The notes under the pieces are model-generated. The model was not told the origin of the DNA. It was given only the letters and a program-made list of their open reading frames with translations, and did no database searches. A DNA stretch of 64,000 bases from Bradyrhizobium sp. URHD0069 (lineage in GTDB: Bacteria > Pseudomonadota > Alphaproteobacteria > Rhizobiales > Xanthobacteraceae), in NCBI RefSeq assembly GCF_000701345.1, contig NZ_KL370775.1, positions 281,783 to 345,782 of the forward strand. Reading direction: 5' to 3'. Position 1 is the stretch's first letter, and each line of letters begins with the position of its first letter. Position numbers and translations under genes: made by a program. Shown here piece after piece: positions 56,102 to 63,635 of the stretch.

Positions 56102-56704
56102 ATGAGAACGCTTTTCATTGGCGCTCTGGCCGCGACCTTGGCCGGCTGTAGCTGTCTTTTGCCGCCGCAAGTAAGCATGGAAGCGTGCACAAACGCGAAC
56201 GGGTTGCCCTGTTTCGGCGGGGTGGCGGCCACGCAGCCGATTGAAGCGAAGCCAGCGTCATTGAACGCCAATTCCGCGACAGCAAGAGTCAAGTCGACGA
56301 TCGCGGCGAAGACGGAAAAGCCGTCGCCTGCTCACGTCCGCGATAAGGCCCATCTCGCCACGAAAGAGGCGAAGTCCGCGGTCGCAACGAAAGTCGAGCC
56401 TCCGGCGTCCGGTCCGCCCGCTGAGACGTCCGATCCAGTCATTATAAAGGCGAAGACCACGATCGCTGCGAAGTTGGAGGACCCGGCGTCTGCCGAGTTC
56501 GGTGAGATGAAGCGAGCGATCCGAAAAAATACGTTCGGGCGATCCGTCGACACCATTTGCGGGCGCGTCAAAGGAAAGACAGCGTCGGGTGAAGATACCG
56601 GAGATAGGCCGTTTCTATATCTCGTGAAGGATGATGATGCATACGTCGTCGATGGCCCCGCTGGTTCAGCGGCGGCGACCGCGTATCGCAACATTTGCAA
56701 ATAG
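56102..56704 (+). CDS. Lipoprotein of unknown function
   Basis: 200-residue protein with a lipoprotein signal: short positive start, hydrophobic LFIGALAATLAGCS with the lipobox Cys at residue 16. The middle is a Lys/Ala/Pro-rich, low-complexity linker with two related words, KSTIAAKTEKP and KAKTTIAAKLEDPAS. The C-terminal 65 residues form a compact domain: DPASAEFGEMKRAI, then TICGRVKGKTASGEDTG and FLYLVKDDDAYVV, a pattern I know from unnamed proteobacterial lipoproteins (DPxSAxF...VCGxV). No function can be given. Alone between the pseudogenes and a repeat. Confidence 0.82.
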   Translation: MRTLFIGALAATLAGCSCLLPPQVSMEACTNANGLPCFGGVAATQPIEAKPASLNANSATARVKSTIAAKTEKPSPAHVRDKAHLATKEAKSAVATKVEPPASGPPAETSDPVIIKAKTTIAAKLEDPASAEFGEMKRAIRKNTFGRSVDTICGRVKGKTASGEDTGDRPFLYLVKDDDAYVVDGPAGSAAATAYRNICK

Positions 56705-57011
56705 AGCGTTTTCAAGCGAAGTGGAGACCGGTTCGCGTCAAGAAAACGCGTCAAATCAAGAATCTAGAACCCCGTTTCGATTCTATCGAAACGGAAAAGG
56801 CTCTAGTCTGGAACAACCGAGCCGTTGCTGAAATTTGTTGCCTGCCATGGACCAGAAGGGTCCGCTGACGACGCTCCTGCGCAGGAGCTTGAAATCGAGA
56901 GCAATGTCGCGAACGAGAAGGCAATCGTAGCAGATTGCGTGACGCAAATTTTGATCCATGGAAATCCAAGCTAGTACAGCGGTTCAGTCTTTCTCTGAAA
57001 TCGGAGATATC
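56705..57011. other. Intergenic region with an AGCGTTTTC-type repeat and a strong hairpin
   Basis: About 307 bases with no convincing gene. GCGTTTTC and GAAAACGC are inverted words around 56704-56750, with ACCGGTTCGCG between, a style of repeat I associate with Bradyrhizobiaceae. Then CCGTTTCGAT (56772-56781) and ATCGAAACGG (56785-56794) make a 10-bp perfect stem with a 3-base loop. An upstream ATG at 56958 is in frame with the regulator gene but has no ribosome site. Confidence 0.7.
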
Positions 57012-57779
57012 ATGGACGATTCTCCCAATCCTGCAGTGCCAATTAGCGGATCGCAAAAATTGCCGGTGCTCGTCATCATCGAGCATCACGTCCTGGCGCG
57101 TACCTGCATCCTCAGTATTCTCAACAGAGAGCTCGCCGGATTCGAAATCGTCGAAATGGCAACGACGAGTGGCCTGAACTGGCTATCAGGAAGAGATGTC
57201 CGCTTGATCGCGCTGAATATCGGGGACAAGGAGGTCACTGATCCTTCGATCGAGCGTACGCTCGCGCTCCTCGCAGAATCCTATCCGAATGCGTACGTTG
57301 CGCTGTTGTCAAATCGCAACGACGAGGCCACCGCCTCAGCGGCGATGCAACGGGGAGTCCGTGGTTTTTTTCCGACCTCGATTCCAGTCGAGGTCGCGAT
57401 CGCCGGATTGCGCCTGGTTCTTGCCGGTGGGGTCTACCGTCCACTGCCGATTATTGGACAAGATGAAGCATCGAACCTCAATAAGATGCCGGCATACACC
57501 GGGCCTCCCGAGCTATCCGTTGTCCACGACAGTAGCGGCGCCAGCAAGATTATGCCCGAGAGGACCATGGTCGATCTTACGCCCCGCGAGCAACACGTGC
57601 TCGCGGCGCTGAAGCTGGGCCTTCCCAATAAGCTGATTGCCGTCAAGCTCAAGCTTTCGGAGAACACCGTAAAAATGCATATTCAGCATATCATGCGGAA
57701 GTGTTCCGCTCGTAACCGCACCGAGGCGGTGGTTCGCTGGAGCGAACGATTATCCGGTCATAACGGTCACGCACGCTAG
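57012..57779 (+). CDS. LuxR/NarL-type regulator with degenerate receiver domain
   Basis: 255-residue regulator. N-terminal receiver-like fold: LPVLVIIEHHVLARTCILSI, LLSNRNDEATASAAMQRGVR. The phospho-acceptor position reads LIALNIGD, with Asn69 for Asp; the acidic pair is reduced to Glu24, and the Lys that normally precedes the last loop is missing (GFFPTSIP). So control by phosphorylation is unlikely. The C-terminal HTH is complete: LTPREQHVLAALKLGLPNKL, then KLSENTVKMHIQHIMRKCSA. GGAG is five bases before ATG 57012; ATG 56958 would add 18 residues. It is convergent with the type I secretion genes. Confidence 0.9.
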   Translation: MDDSPNPAVPISGSQKLPVLVIIEHHVLARTCILSILNRELAGFEIVEMATTSGLNWLSGRDVRLIALNIGDKEVTDPSIERTLALLAESYPNAYVALLSNRNDEATASAAMQRGVRGFFPTSIPVEVAIAGLRLVLAGGVYRPLPIIGQDEASNLNKMPAYTGPPELSVVHDSSGASKIMPERTMVDLTPREQHVLAALKLGLPNKLIAVKLKLSENTVKMHIQHIMRKCSARNRTEAVVRWSERLSGHNGHAR

Positions 57780-57827
57780 TGCCTTCATCTTCTTGAAGGC
57801 TGCTTTGCTCGCCATGTTGGTCGCAGC

Positions 57828-59408
57828 TCAATCCTCGCGGAACGCCCTGTTGAAGCTGTCGAGCAGTGGTCTGAGGGCGTAGAGTGCCACGGTCCCGTGG
57901 CCAGTCTTGATGAACACCTGGGTCGGCATTCCCGGAATAATCTGGACACCGTCGATCGCAGCGATCAATGGATCCTGCACTCGAATCTTCGTGGCGTAGT
58001 ATGGCTGGTCGGTGCGCTTATCGACAAGCCGGTCGGCAGAGACATGCATCACGGTTCCCTTAAGCCGTGGTACGCGGCGCTGGTTGTATGGCAGGAGATT
58101 CACCTCGGCGCTCAGCCCGGGGCGGACCACATCGATGTCCTCGGGCCTGAGGCGCGCAGACACGATGAGACGATCCTGCCGGGGGACCAGATCCATGAGA
58201 GGTGCGCCGGCGCCGATTACGCCGCCGGGGGTATGGATCCGCAGGTCGGTTACCACGCCGTCCTCGGGCGCCTTGACCTCCGTGCGCAAGAGCTGATCAT
58301 GGGCCGCCTGTAGCCGCTCGCGTATTTGATAAATTTGGTTTTGTGCCTCGCGCAACGATTGCGCGATCTCGTTGTGCCGGTCGCTCTCCAATTTGAGGAG
58401 AGTTGCCTGCGATTCGCTGATGACCTGCGCGGCGCGAGAAATTTGTGCGGTGATCTCGCCCCGCCGCCCCTCGATATCAGCCATTTCCCGCTCGAGGTTC
58501 AGAAGGCGCGGGCGCCGCTCCAAGCCCTTATTAACGAGATTGGCGACCGTAGCTACTTCCTCGCGGACGATTTCGACGCGCTTCGAGACCGCGCTTTCCT
58601 GCGCCCTGAGGCCCTCGATTTCCTTTTCGACTTGCGATCTTCTTTCCCGATTTACCGCGGTTTGCGATTGAAAGACCAGCCGGCGCGTTTCGAAGATGCT
58701 TTGCTGGGCCGCAAGGATGGCCGCGACTGACGGACTCTCGTTCTTCGCCATCTCCAAACTGACTGGAAACGACACGCGCTCGTGCCCGTGCTGTTCCGCC
58801 TGCAGCCGTGCTTCTCGTGCCGTCGCGTCCCACATCTGGCCTTGCAGGCTCTGGGCTTCGGCGCGGGCCTTGGTGTCCTCCAACGAGATCAGTATTTGTC
58901 CCGCGCGGACAACATCACCGTCCGCGACCAGAATTTCCCTGATGATGCCGCCCTCAAGGTGTTGGATCGTCTTTCGGCTCGACTCGGATTCGACGGTGCC
59001 GAAAGCAATCGCAGCGCTATCGAGGGGCGCGAAGGTCGACCAGGCGCCGAGGCCCACGACAAAGCAGCACACCAGCAGGTTTCCTGTCCGGGTGACACCG
59101 CGCAGCCGGTCGTGGAGCGCGGGCGGTGCCGACCCCAAACGTCGTGGAACCTGCCAAGCCGCGACGCGAGCGATTGCAGTTTTCATGAGATCAGGGGGAT
59201 AGTGAAAATCATTGCTGGGGATGACGGCAAGTTCGGTTGCGGGGAGGCGCCAACGCGGCTCTCGCATCGTCCGGGTGACATCGCGAAGCCGGTCGCACAG
59301 CGCCGCTGGCGCCGATCGCAAACGCCGTGGAATCTCCCAGATCGCGACGCGCGCGAATGCAGTTGTCACGCGATCCGGGAGATGGCGAAAATGTTTGCTG
59401 CGGATCAC
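57828..59408 (-). CDS. Type I secretion membrane fusion protein (HlyD/PrtE type) with duplicated N-terminus
   Basis: 526 residues; usual length is about 430-450. After the N-terminal region comes one membrane helix (NLLVCCFVVGLGAWSTFAPL, about residues 109-128), the first lipoyl half KTIQHLEGGIIREILVADGD, a long coiled coil (about residues 175-375), the second lipoyl half EVKAPEDGVVTDLRIHTPGG and RLRPEDIDVVRPGLSAEVNL. Residues 14-74 and 75-135 are a tandem duplication (shared ARVAxWxxPRRLxSAP and DRLRxVTRT). Three starts are possible: GTG 59408 (GTGA overlap with the exporter gene), GTG 59369, ATG 59186; the last gives a normal-length protein of 452. It links the exporter to an outer-membrane channel not encoded here. 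Confidence 0.93.
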   Translation of the reverse strand: MIRSKHFRHLPDRVTTAFARVAIWEIPRRLRSAPAALCDRLRDVTRTMREPRWRLPATELAVIPSNDFHYPPDLMKTAIARVAAWQVPRRLGSAPPALHDRLRGVTRTGNLLVCCFVVGLGAWSTFAPLDSAAIAFGTVESESSRKTIQHLEGGIIREILVADGDVVRAGQILISLEDTKARAEAQSLQGQMWDATAREARLQAEQHGHERVSFPVSLEMAKNESPSVAAILAAQQSIFETRRLVFQSQTAVNRERRSQVEKEIEGLRAQESAVSKRVEIVREEVATVANLVNKGLERRPRLLNLEREMADIEGRRGEITAQISRAAQVISESQATLLKLESDRHNEIAQSLREAQNQIYQIRERLQAAHDQLLRTEVKAPEDGVVTDLRIHTPGGVIGAGAPLMDLVPRQDRLIVSARLRPEDIDVVRPGLSAEVNLLPYNQRRVPRLKGTVMHVSADRLVDKRTDQPYYATKIRVQDPLIAAIDGVQIIPGMPTQVFIKTGHGTVALYALRPLLDSFNRAFRED

Positions 59409-59457
59409 GGCAATATCGGTCGCGGTGAGGCGCCAACGCTGCTCTCGCTCGCCTGGT
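59092..59457. repeat. 183-bp imperfect tandem duplication at the HlyD start
   Basis: Unit 1 is 59092-59274 and unit 2 is 59275-59457; both start GTGACA(C/T)CGCG and both contain GGCGCCAACGC near the right end. The period of 183 is 61 codons, so the frame is kept. Unit 2 runs past the HlyD start into the last codons of the exporter gene. Units differ at many bases, so the event is old. Confidence 0.88.
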
Positions 59458-61291
59458 TCGGATGCGGCGGCGCAGGTTCGCGCAAGACGGCTTGAGGACG
59501 CGTCAAATACCTCTCGAAGATTTCCTTGCTGTCACCGAATGCGCTGACTGCGCCGCCCTGCATGATGGCAATCTTGTTGGTTGCGGCGAGGATCCCGATC
59601 CGGTGGGTGATGATGATTACCGTCGTATTGGCTGCCTTCATCCGCTCGATGGCCTCGAACAGCACGCACTCGCCGAGGTGGTCCAGGCTGGCGTTCGGCT
59701 CGTCGAGGACCACGAGGTGCGGGTCGCCAAAAAATGCCCGCGCAAGGCCGAGCCGCTGGCGAAACCCACGCGAGAGATTGGCCCCTCCGCCAATGACGAC
59801 CGTATCATACGACTGCGGCAGCCGAACGATTGTCTCATGAAGGCCGGCCAGCTTTGCTGCTTCAACGACGTCCTGCAAATCGGCATCGTCCAGCCGCGCA
59901 ATGATGTCCTTCACCGTCTCTCCGACCAGGTCAATATCCTGCGGCAGATATCCGAGGCGCCGACCGCCGCCCGAATCTCGCACGGTTAAAACGTCGATGC
60001 TATCGAGCCGGACGGAACCTGCCGTCGGAGCAGAAATTCCAGCGATGATTTTGCCGAGCGTGGATTTGCCGGAGCCGGATGGACCAATGATGCCGAGGCA
60101 TTCACCGGGTGCGAGACGGAACGACGCACTCTTGAGCATCACATGGCCCGATCCTGGCAGGACGGCGCCAACGTTGTCGACGATGAGGCTGCCCTTCGGC
60201 CTGTCCGAGAGGGCCCTGATGTTCGCAACCGGAGTGACGGCGGCCATGACTCCGTTGAGCCGGCGGTAGGCCGCTGAGGCCATCGCGAACGCCTTCCAGG
60301 CTGCAATTGCCCCTTCAACGGGAGCGAGCGCGCGTCCGAACAACAGGATCGTGGCAAAGATGATGGCGGGACTTCTGCTTTGTTCGAGGACGAGCCACGC
60401 GGCGGAGCCCATGATCAGAACCTGCGCCAGCGCCCGCACCGGTTTGGAGATCAGCGTGACCATCTCATTGCGGCGCTGAGCCACCTCGTGCTCGCTCCTC
60501 GCATCCTGTGCAGCCTGGTGGACGAGCCGGGCGGCGCCGTCGAGCATTCCCATGGCCCTGATCACGTGGACGTTTCCGACAACCATGCCGAACCGTCCAT
60601 GGCTCCTCGTCAGGGCTGCCACTGACCGCGCCAGCGGGCCTTCAGTGATGAAGTCGCCGGCAAATCCGAGGCCGAACAGAAGAAGCGCACTGACCACGCC
60701 GATCGTCCCCAGCAAAGGATGCACGAGAAAGAGAACGGCGAGGAAGAGCGGCGACCAGAGCACGTCAAACAGCATCGGGCATGCTCCGGACTGAGCAAAC
60801 TGACGCAGGGTCGCAAGATCGCGATAGGCCTCCGATGCGCGCACCTGATCGGCTCGATGGGCGTATTCGAAGCAAGCGGACAGCACTGCCGGATGGAGTT
60901 GATCTTCAAGCCACTCGCCAATCCGGCCCAATGCGGCGCGACGCAATGCGTCGAGCACTCCGCCAACCACGACGGCAAACGCAACGATCAGCGTCAGCAT
61001 CAGGAGCGTATCGCCGCTGCGGCTCGACAGGACGCGATCATAGATCTGAAGCAGATAGATGGAAGGCGCGAGAAGAAGCAGATTGTAGCTGCAGCTATAC
61101 GCGAAAACGAGTCCGAGCGACCCCGCGCAAGCCCGCAAGGCCGCCTCCAGCGGCGTCTGCGGCGGTGACATGGTTTGCAGGGGGAGCGTCGGCATCAGCA
61201 TTGCGGTTCCCCGCCAGAGATTTGAAGTCCGACCCTTCGCGCCCGTCATCCGAGAACCGGCGGCATTCGGCCGCCGGTTCTCTGCCTTCAT
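59405..61291 (-). CDS. Type I secretion ABC exporter (PrtD/HlyB-like permease-ATPase)
   Basis: 628-residue fused exporter, with no N-terminal C39 peptidase domain. Membrane domain: helices near residues 55-82, 95-112, 175-210 and 285-320. Nucleotide domain: Walker A GPSGSGKST (403-411), Q-loop YLPQDIDLVG, signature LSRGFRQRLGLARA (from 506; LSRGF in place of LSGGQ), Walker B LVVLDEPN (526-533), switch His in IIITHRIG. It exports the unfolded cargo encoded next door through HlyD and an outer-membrane channel. The ATG at 61291 is nine bases after the cargo gene stop; internal starts at residues 15 or 31 are also possible. C-terminus overlaps HlyD by GTGA. Confidence 0.94.
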   Translation of the reverse strand: MKAENRRPNAAGSRMTGAKGRTSNLWRGTAMLMPTLPLQTMSPPQTPLEAALRACAGSLGLVFAYSCSYNLLLLAPSIYLLQIYDRVLSSRSGDTLLMLTLIVAFAVVVGGVLDALRRAALGRIGEWLEDQLHPAVLSACFEYAHRADQVRASEAYRDLATLRQFAQSGACPMLFDVLWSPLFLAVLFLVHPLLGTIGVVSALLLFGLGFAGDFITEGPLARSVAALTRSHGRFGMVVGNVHVIRAMGMLDGAARLVHQAAQDARSEHEVAQRRNEMVTLISKPVRALAQVLIMGSAAWLVLEQSRSPAIIFATILLFGRALAPVEGAIAAWKAFAMASAAYRRLNGVMAAVTPVANIRALSDRPKGSLIVDNVGAVLPGSGHVMLKSASFRLAPGECLGIIGPSGSGKSTLGKIIAGISAPTAGSVRLDSIDVLTVRDSGGGRRLGYLPQDIDLVGETVKDIIARLDDADLQDVVEAAKLAGLHETIVRLPQSYDTVVIGGGANLSRGFRQRLGLARAFFGDPHLVVLDEPNASLDHLGECVLFEAIERMKAANTTVIIITHRIGILAATNKIAIMQGGAVSAFGDSKEIFERYLTRPQAVLREPAPPHPNQASESSVGASPRPILP

Positions 61292-61300
61292 AAGCGCCGA

Positions 61301-61822
61301 TCAGACATGCCCGTAATCATCAACAGGATGGTGTCCGGAATTATTGAGCACGTCGTTCAGGTTCACCGACTCGATGCTGGCCTTGATGTCGACATCCCCA
61401 CCTTTCGCGGTGCTGTCATGTCCGCCGTTGCCCCCGATGCCGGCCGCCACGCTCTGACTCTGGTCCGCGAGGACGAAGTTTGTCTGATAGGCCGTCGTGG
61501 TGGCATCCACATCGGATGTGTTATGGCCGCTGTACGATTTCTGGTCGCCATTCGACTCGGCTTCTCCGCCGTTGGCCTTCGCAAACCACTCCGCCTTCGC
61601 ATTCGCGCCCCCGGCGTCCCAGTATGCCTTCTGGTGAACCTGATCGCCGGTCTTGACGTCCACGTCGGCGCCATCAGCTTTATTGGACGGGTTGAAGCTG
61701 ATGTTCGGATGGCTGCTGATGTTGCCCGAGTTGTGGCCCTCTCCACCGTTCCCGGCGTTGTTGCCGCCAGTCGAAATGTCCTTGATCGCGATCGTGTCGG
61801 AAGGAAATGATGCTCTTGCCAT
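61301..61822 (-). CDS. Gly/Asn-rich putative type I secretion cargo, single module
   Basis: 173-residue acidic protein without signal peptide or membrane helix. It contains two halves of the module of the large neighbour: STGGNNAGNGGEGHNSGN at residues 17-34, and AYQTNFVLADQSQSVAAGIG then GNGGHDSTAKGGD at residues 111-143. Between them is a separate stretch rich in Asp, Lys and Ala. The C-terminus LNDVLNNSGHHPVDDYGHV could be a type I signal. It has AGGGAGA upstream of the ATG and precedes the exporter gene by nine bases, the strongest evidence that it is the cargo. No RTX GGxGxDxUx repeats. Family not recognised. Confidence 0.8.
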   Translation of the reverse strand: MARASFPSDTIAIKDISTGGNNAGNGGEGHNSGNISSHPNISFNPSNKADGADVDVKTGDQVHQKAYWDAGGANAKAEWFAKANGGEAESNGDQKSYSGHNTSDVDATTTAYQTNFVLADQSQSVAAGIGGNGGHDSTAKGGDVDIKASIESVNLNDVLNNSGHHPVDDYGHV

Positions 61823-61831
61823 ATGCGTCTC

Positions 61832-61895
61832 CCTGATTTGCCTGATTTGTTTGATTTGCTAATTTGGTTTGCACGCGGTGCGTCCAAATTTGGAC
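61832..61895 (-). promoter_or_regulatory. Candidate operator and 9-bp repeats upstream of the secretion operon
   Basis: GTCCAAATTTGGAC at 61882-61895 is a perfect 14-bp palindrome about 60 bases before the cargo ATG. Between it and the ribosome site, four 9-base units (CCTGATTTG twice, then TTTGATTTG and CTAATTTGG on the plus strand) lie in tandem at 61832-61867. Placement suits an operator; the nearby LuxR-type protein is a candidate binder. Confidence 0.5.
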
Positions 61896-62018
61896 AGCAA
61901 CAATTTGGATTTGCGCAACGGATAAACCTAGATGCCAAAGCTGATGCCACCCGATCGGAACGGCGTACGCCCGAAAGGCTACTGTCTCGCCGCCGAAGTC
62001 TGGGCGGCTCCAATGCCG

Positions 62019-63242
62019 CTAGGCATGGTCCGGCAAGTGAAGGTCCGCCAGCACGTGCATGGCGAAATCGCCGCCAAACGCCGCGTTGCCGTGGCCGCCA
62101 TCACCACCGATTCCAGCGATCTGGATCGCGCTCTGATCGAAGTGGACGTTGTTGGTCTGATGAGCGTCGGCTGTGGAATTGAAGCCGGCGACGGCAATGT
62201 TGATCGGAGCGTAGATCGCTATGTTGACGTCGGTGAGACTTCCCATGAAATGGCCGTCGCCGCCGGAGCCAGCGCTGTTGCCACCTGTCGCAATGACGTC
62301 AGAGCCGATTAAGCCGAGGATGGAGGTGAGGGCGCCGGCGTCTCCGCCAATCGCAGCATTGCCGCTTCCGCCGTTTCCTCCGACGCCGGCCATCTGAAAG
62401 GCAGCTTGATCGAACTGCACATTGTTTGTCTGGTCGGCATGGGCGTTGGAATTGTATCCCGCCACGGCGATATTGATCGGATAGTACAGTGCGAAAGATG
62501 CGTGAACCATGCTGCCATAAAAGGATCCATCTCCGCCGTCGCCGGCGTGGTTTCCACCGCTTGCGATCAGATCGGAGGGAATCCAGTTGTGGCCAGCCCC
62601 GGCGATAGAGTGACCGGGCGCGCCAGCGCCGAAGACAGACGCGTCTCCACCGATCGCCGCATTGCCGTCGCCGCCATGACCGCCGCCCCCGGCTGCCTGG
62701 AACGCGCCTTGGAAGAACTGCGCTGTATTCGACTGATGAGCATCAGGGGTGCCATGGAAACCCGCCGTTGCAATGTTGATCGGATCAAAGACCGCGACAG
62801 GAGCGTGCACCAGAGTCCCCGAGAAGTGGCCACCGCCACCATTGCCGGCGCTGTTGTCTCCGGTCGCGATCACGCCGGAGCCGAGCGATCCGAACATCCC
62901 GACGCTTCCGCCCATCGCGGCATTCCAATCGCCGCCATCACCGCCAGTCCCGGCTAGCTGGTTCGCCGACTGATCAAAAAGCACGATGTTCGCCTGATGA
63001 GCGTTGGCGGCCGCGTGGGTGCCCGCCTGCGCCATATTGAGCGGCTCGAATGCAGCGTAGCCGCTGTCGATCAGGCTTCCGGCAAAAGAGCCGTCGCCGC
63101 CGTTGCCGGCGCCGTTATCTCCCGTGTGGATCTGGAAGAGCGGCCCGGAGTCCGTGGAAGGCCACGACGGAACTGGCGCCTCGCGCCCGAACAGATCTTT
63201 GCGATCGAGGTGAAGGCCGTCCGATACATACCGAAGATCCAT
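62019..63242 (-). CDS. Gly-rich modular protein, four repeats, putative type I secretion cargo
   Basis: 407 residues, no Sec signal. After a 40-residue head come four units of 87-101 residues at about 41-127, 128-228, 229-319 and 320-407. Each unit reads (T/S)GxN(x)AGxGGxGxFxG, then a beta-like stretch ending PxNIAxAG, then AHQxNxVxFDQxAxQxAG and GGxGGxGNAAxGGD. The units diverge in the loops and stay strict in the Gly/Asn/Gln positions, as in repetitive beta folds. The N-terminal unit is the most diverged. Secretion by the adjacent exporter is inferred from the shared module with the small cargo and the strand. Not a recognised family; not RTX. Confidence 0.82.
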   Translation of the reverse strand: MDLRYVSDGLHLDRKDLFGREAPVPSWPSTDSGPLFQIHTGDNGAGNGGDGSFAGSLIDSGYAAFEPLNMAQAGTHAAANAHQANIVLFDQSANQLAGTGGDGGDWNAAMGGSVGMFGSLGSGVIATGDNSAGNGGGGHFSGTLVHAPVAVFDPINIATAGFHGTPDAHQSNTAQFFQGAFQAAGGGGHGGDGNAAIGGDASVFGAGAPGHSIAGAGHNWIPSDLIASGGNHAGDGGDGSFYGSMVHASFALYYPINIAVAGYNSNAHADQTNNVQFDQAAFQMAGVGGNGGSGNAAIGGDAGALTSILGLIGSDVIATGGNSAGSGGDGHFMGSLTDVNIAIYAPINIAVAGFNSTADAHQTNNVHFDQSAIQIAGIGGDGGHGNAAFGGDFAMHVLADLHLPDHA

Positions 63243-63635
63243 GGCCGCTGCCCTACCGAAATCGCGCCTGATGGGACGGACGCCTCCCGACCTTAAGAAA
63301 CAATGTCACCTCGGCAAGCCAAAAGCCGAGTCGTCAATTCGGGTTGGAGCGTTCAGGTGCTAGAGGTAAATCGACTACGCCCGTTCGGGTGTGGAGTAGT
63401 TGTCCGTTGTCGAGTGGCAAGACAGGCGTCGGCGCCTGCACCGACGTCGCGGCGAACGGCCATCAGGGGTTTGCGATGACGACGGCGGAACAGCCGCCGA
63501 AGTTGGCGGCACTCACGCGATCTCCGCGCCGTTCAATAAGTCGAAGGCGCCTCCGAACTTCCTCGCTTCCAATGATTTATCTTGTCGGCGACCCATAGCA
63601 AGGGCCGTCGCGTTCGCTGGAGAGGAGTAGTTGTT
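63243..63635. other. Intergenic region between divergent genes
   Basis: 393 bases between the large cargo gene and the Gly-rich secreted gene. It holds a decayed monooxygenase fragment (separate entry). The rest, 63243-63424 and 63512-63620, shows no gene I can support. Promoters for both flanking genes should be here. Confidence 0.7.
63425..63511 (+). pseudogene. Remnant of a Baeyer-Villiger monooxygenase C-terminus
   Basis: Translation GVGA...DVAANGHQGFAMTTAEQPPKLAA matches the last 30 residues of the monooxygenase at 53266-54939 (GVGAYRQICNNVAAKGYEGF then AMTAAEQPQKIAA), with a 12-base deletion in the middle. DNA identity is about 75 percent by eye in the aligned part. Nothing upstream continues the gene, so only the tail survives. 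It marks a lost paralogue or an old rearrangement point. Confidence 0.7.

Noticed and set aside
56705..56830. Hairpin at 56772-56794 as a riboswitch for the regulator gene
   Set aside because: It is a short perfect stem inside a known style of dispersed repeat, with no aptamer-like multi-helix layout.
61301..63242. Gly-rich repeats as RTX toxin or PE-PGRS-like protein
   Set aside because: The GGxGxDxUx calcium nonapeptide is absent, and there is no PE domain or mycobacterial context. The repeats are long modules with conserved Gln/Asn words.
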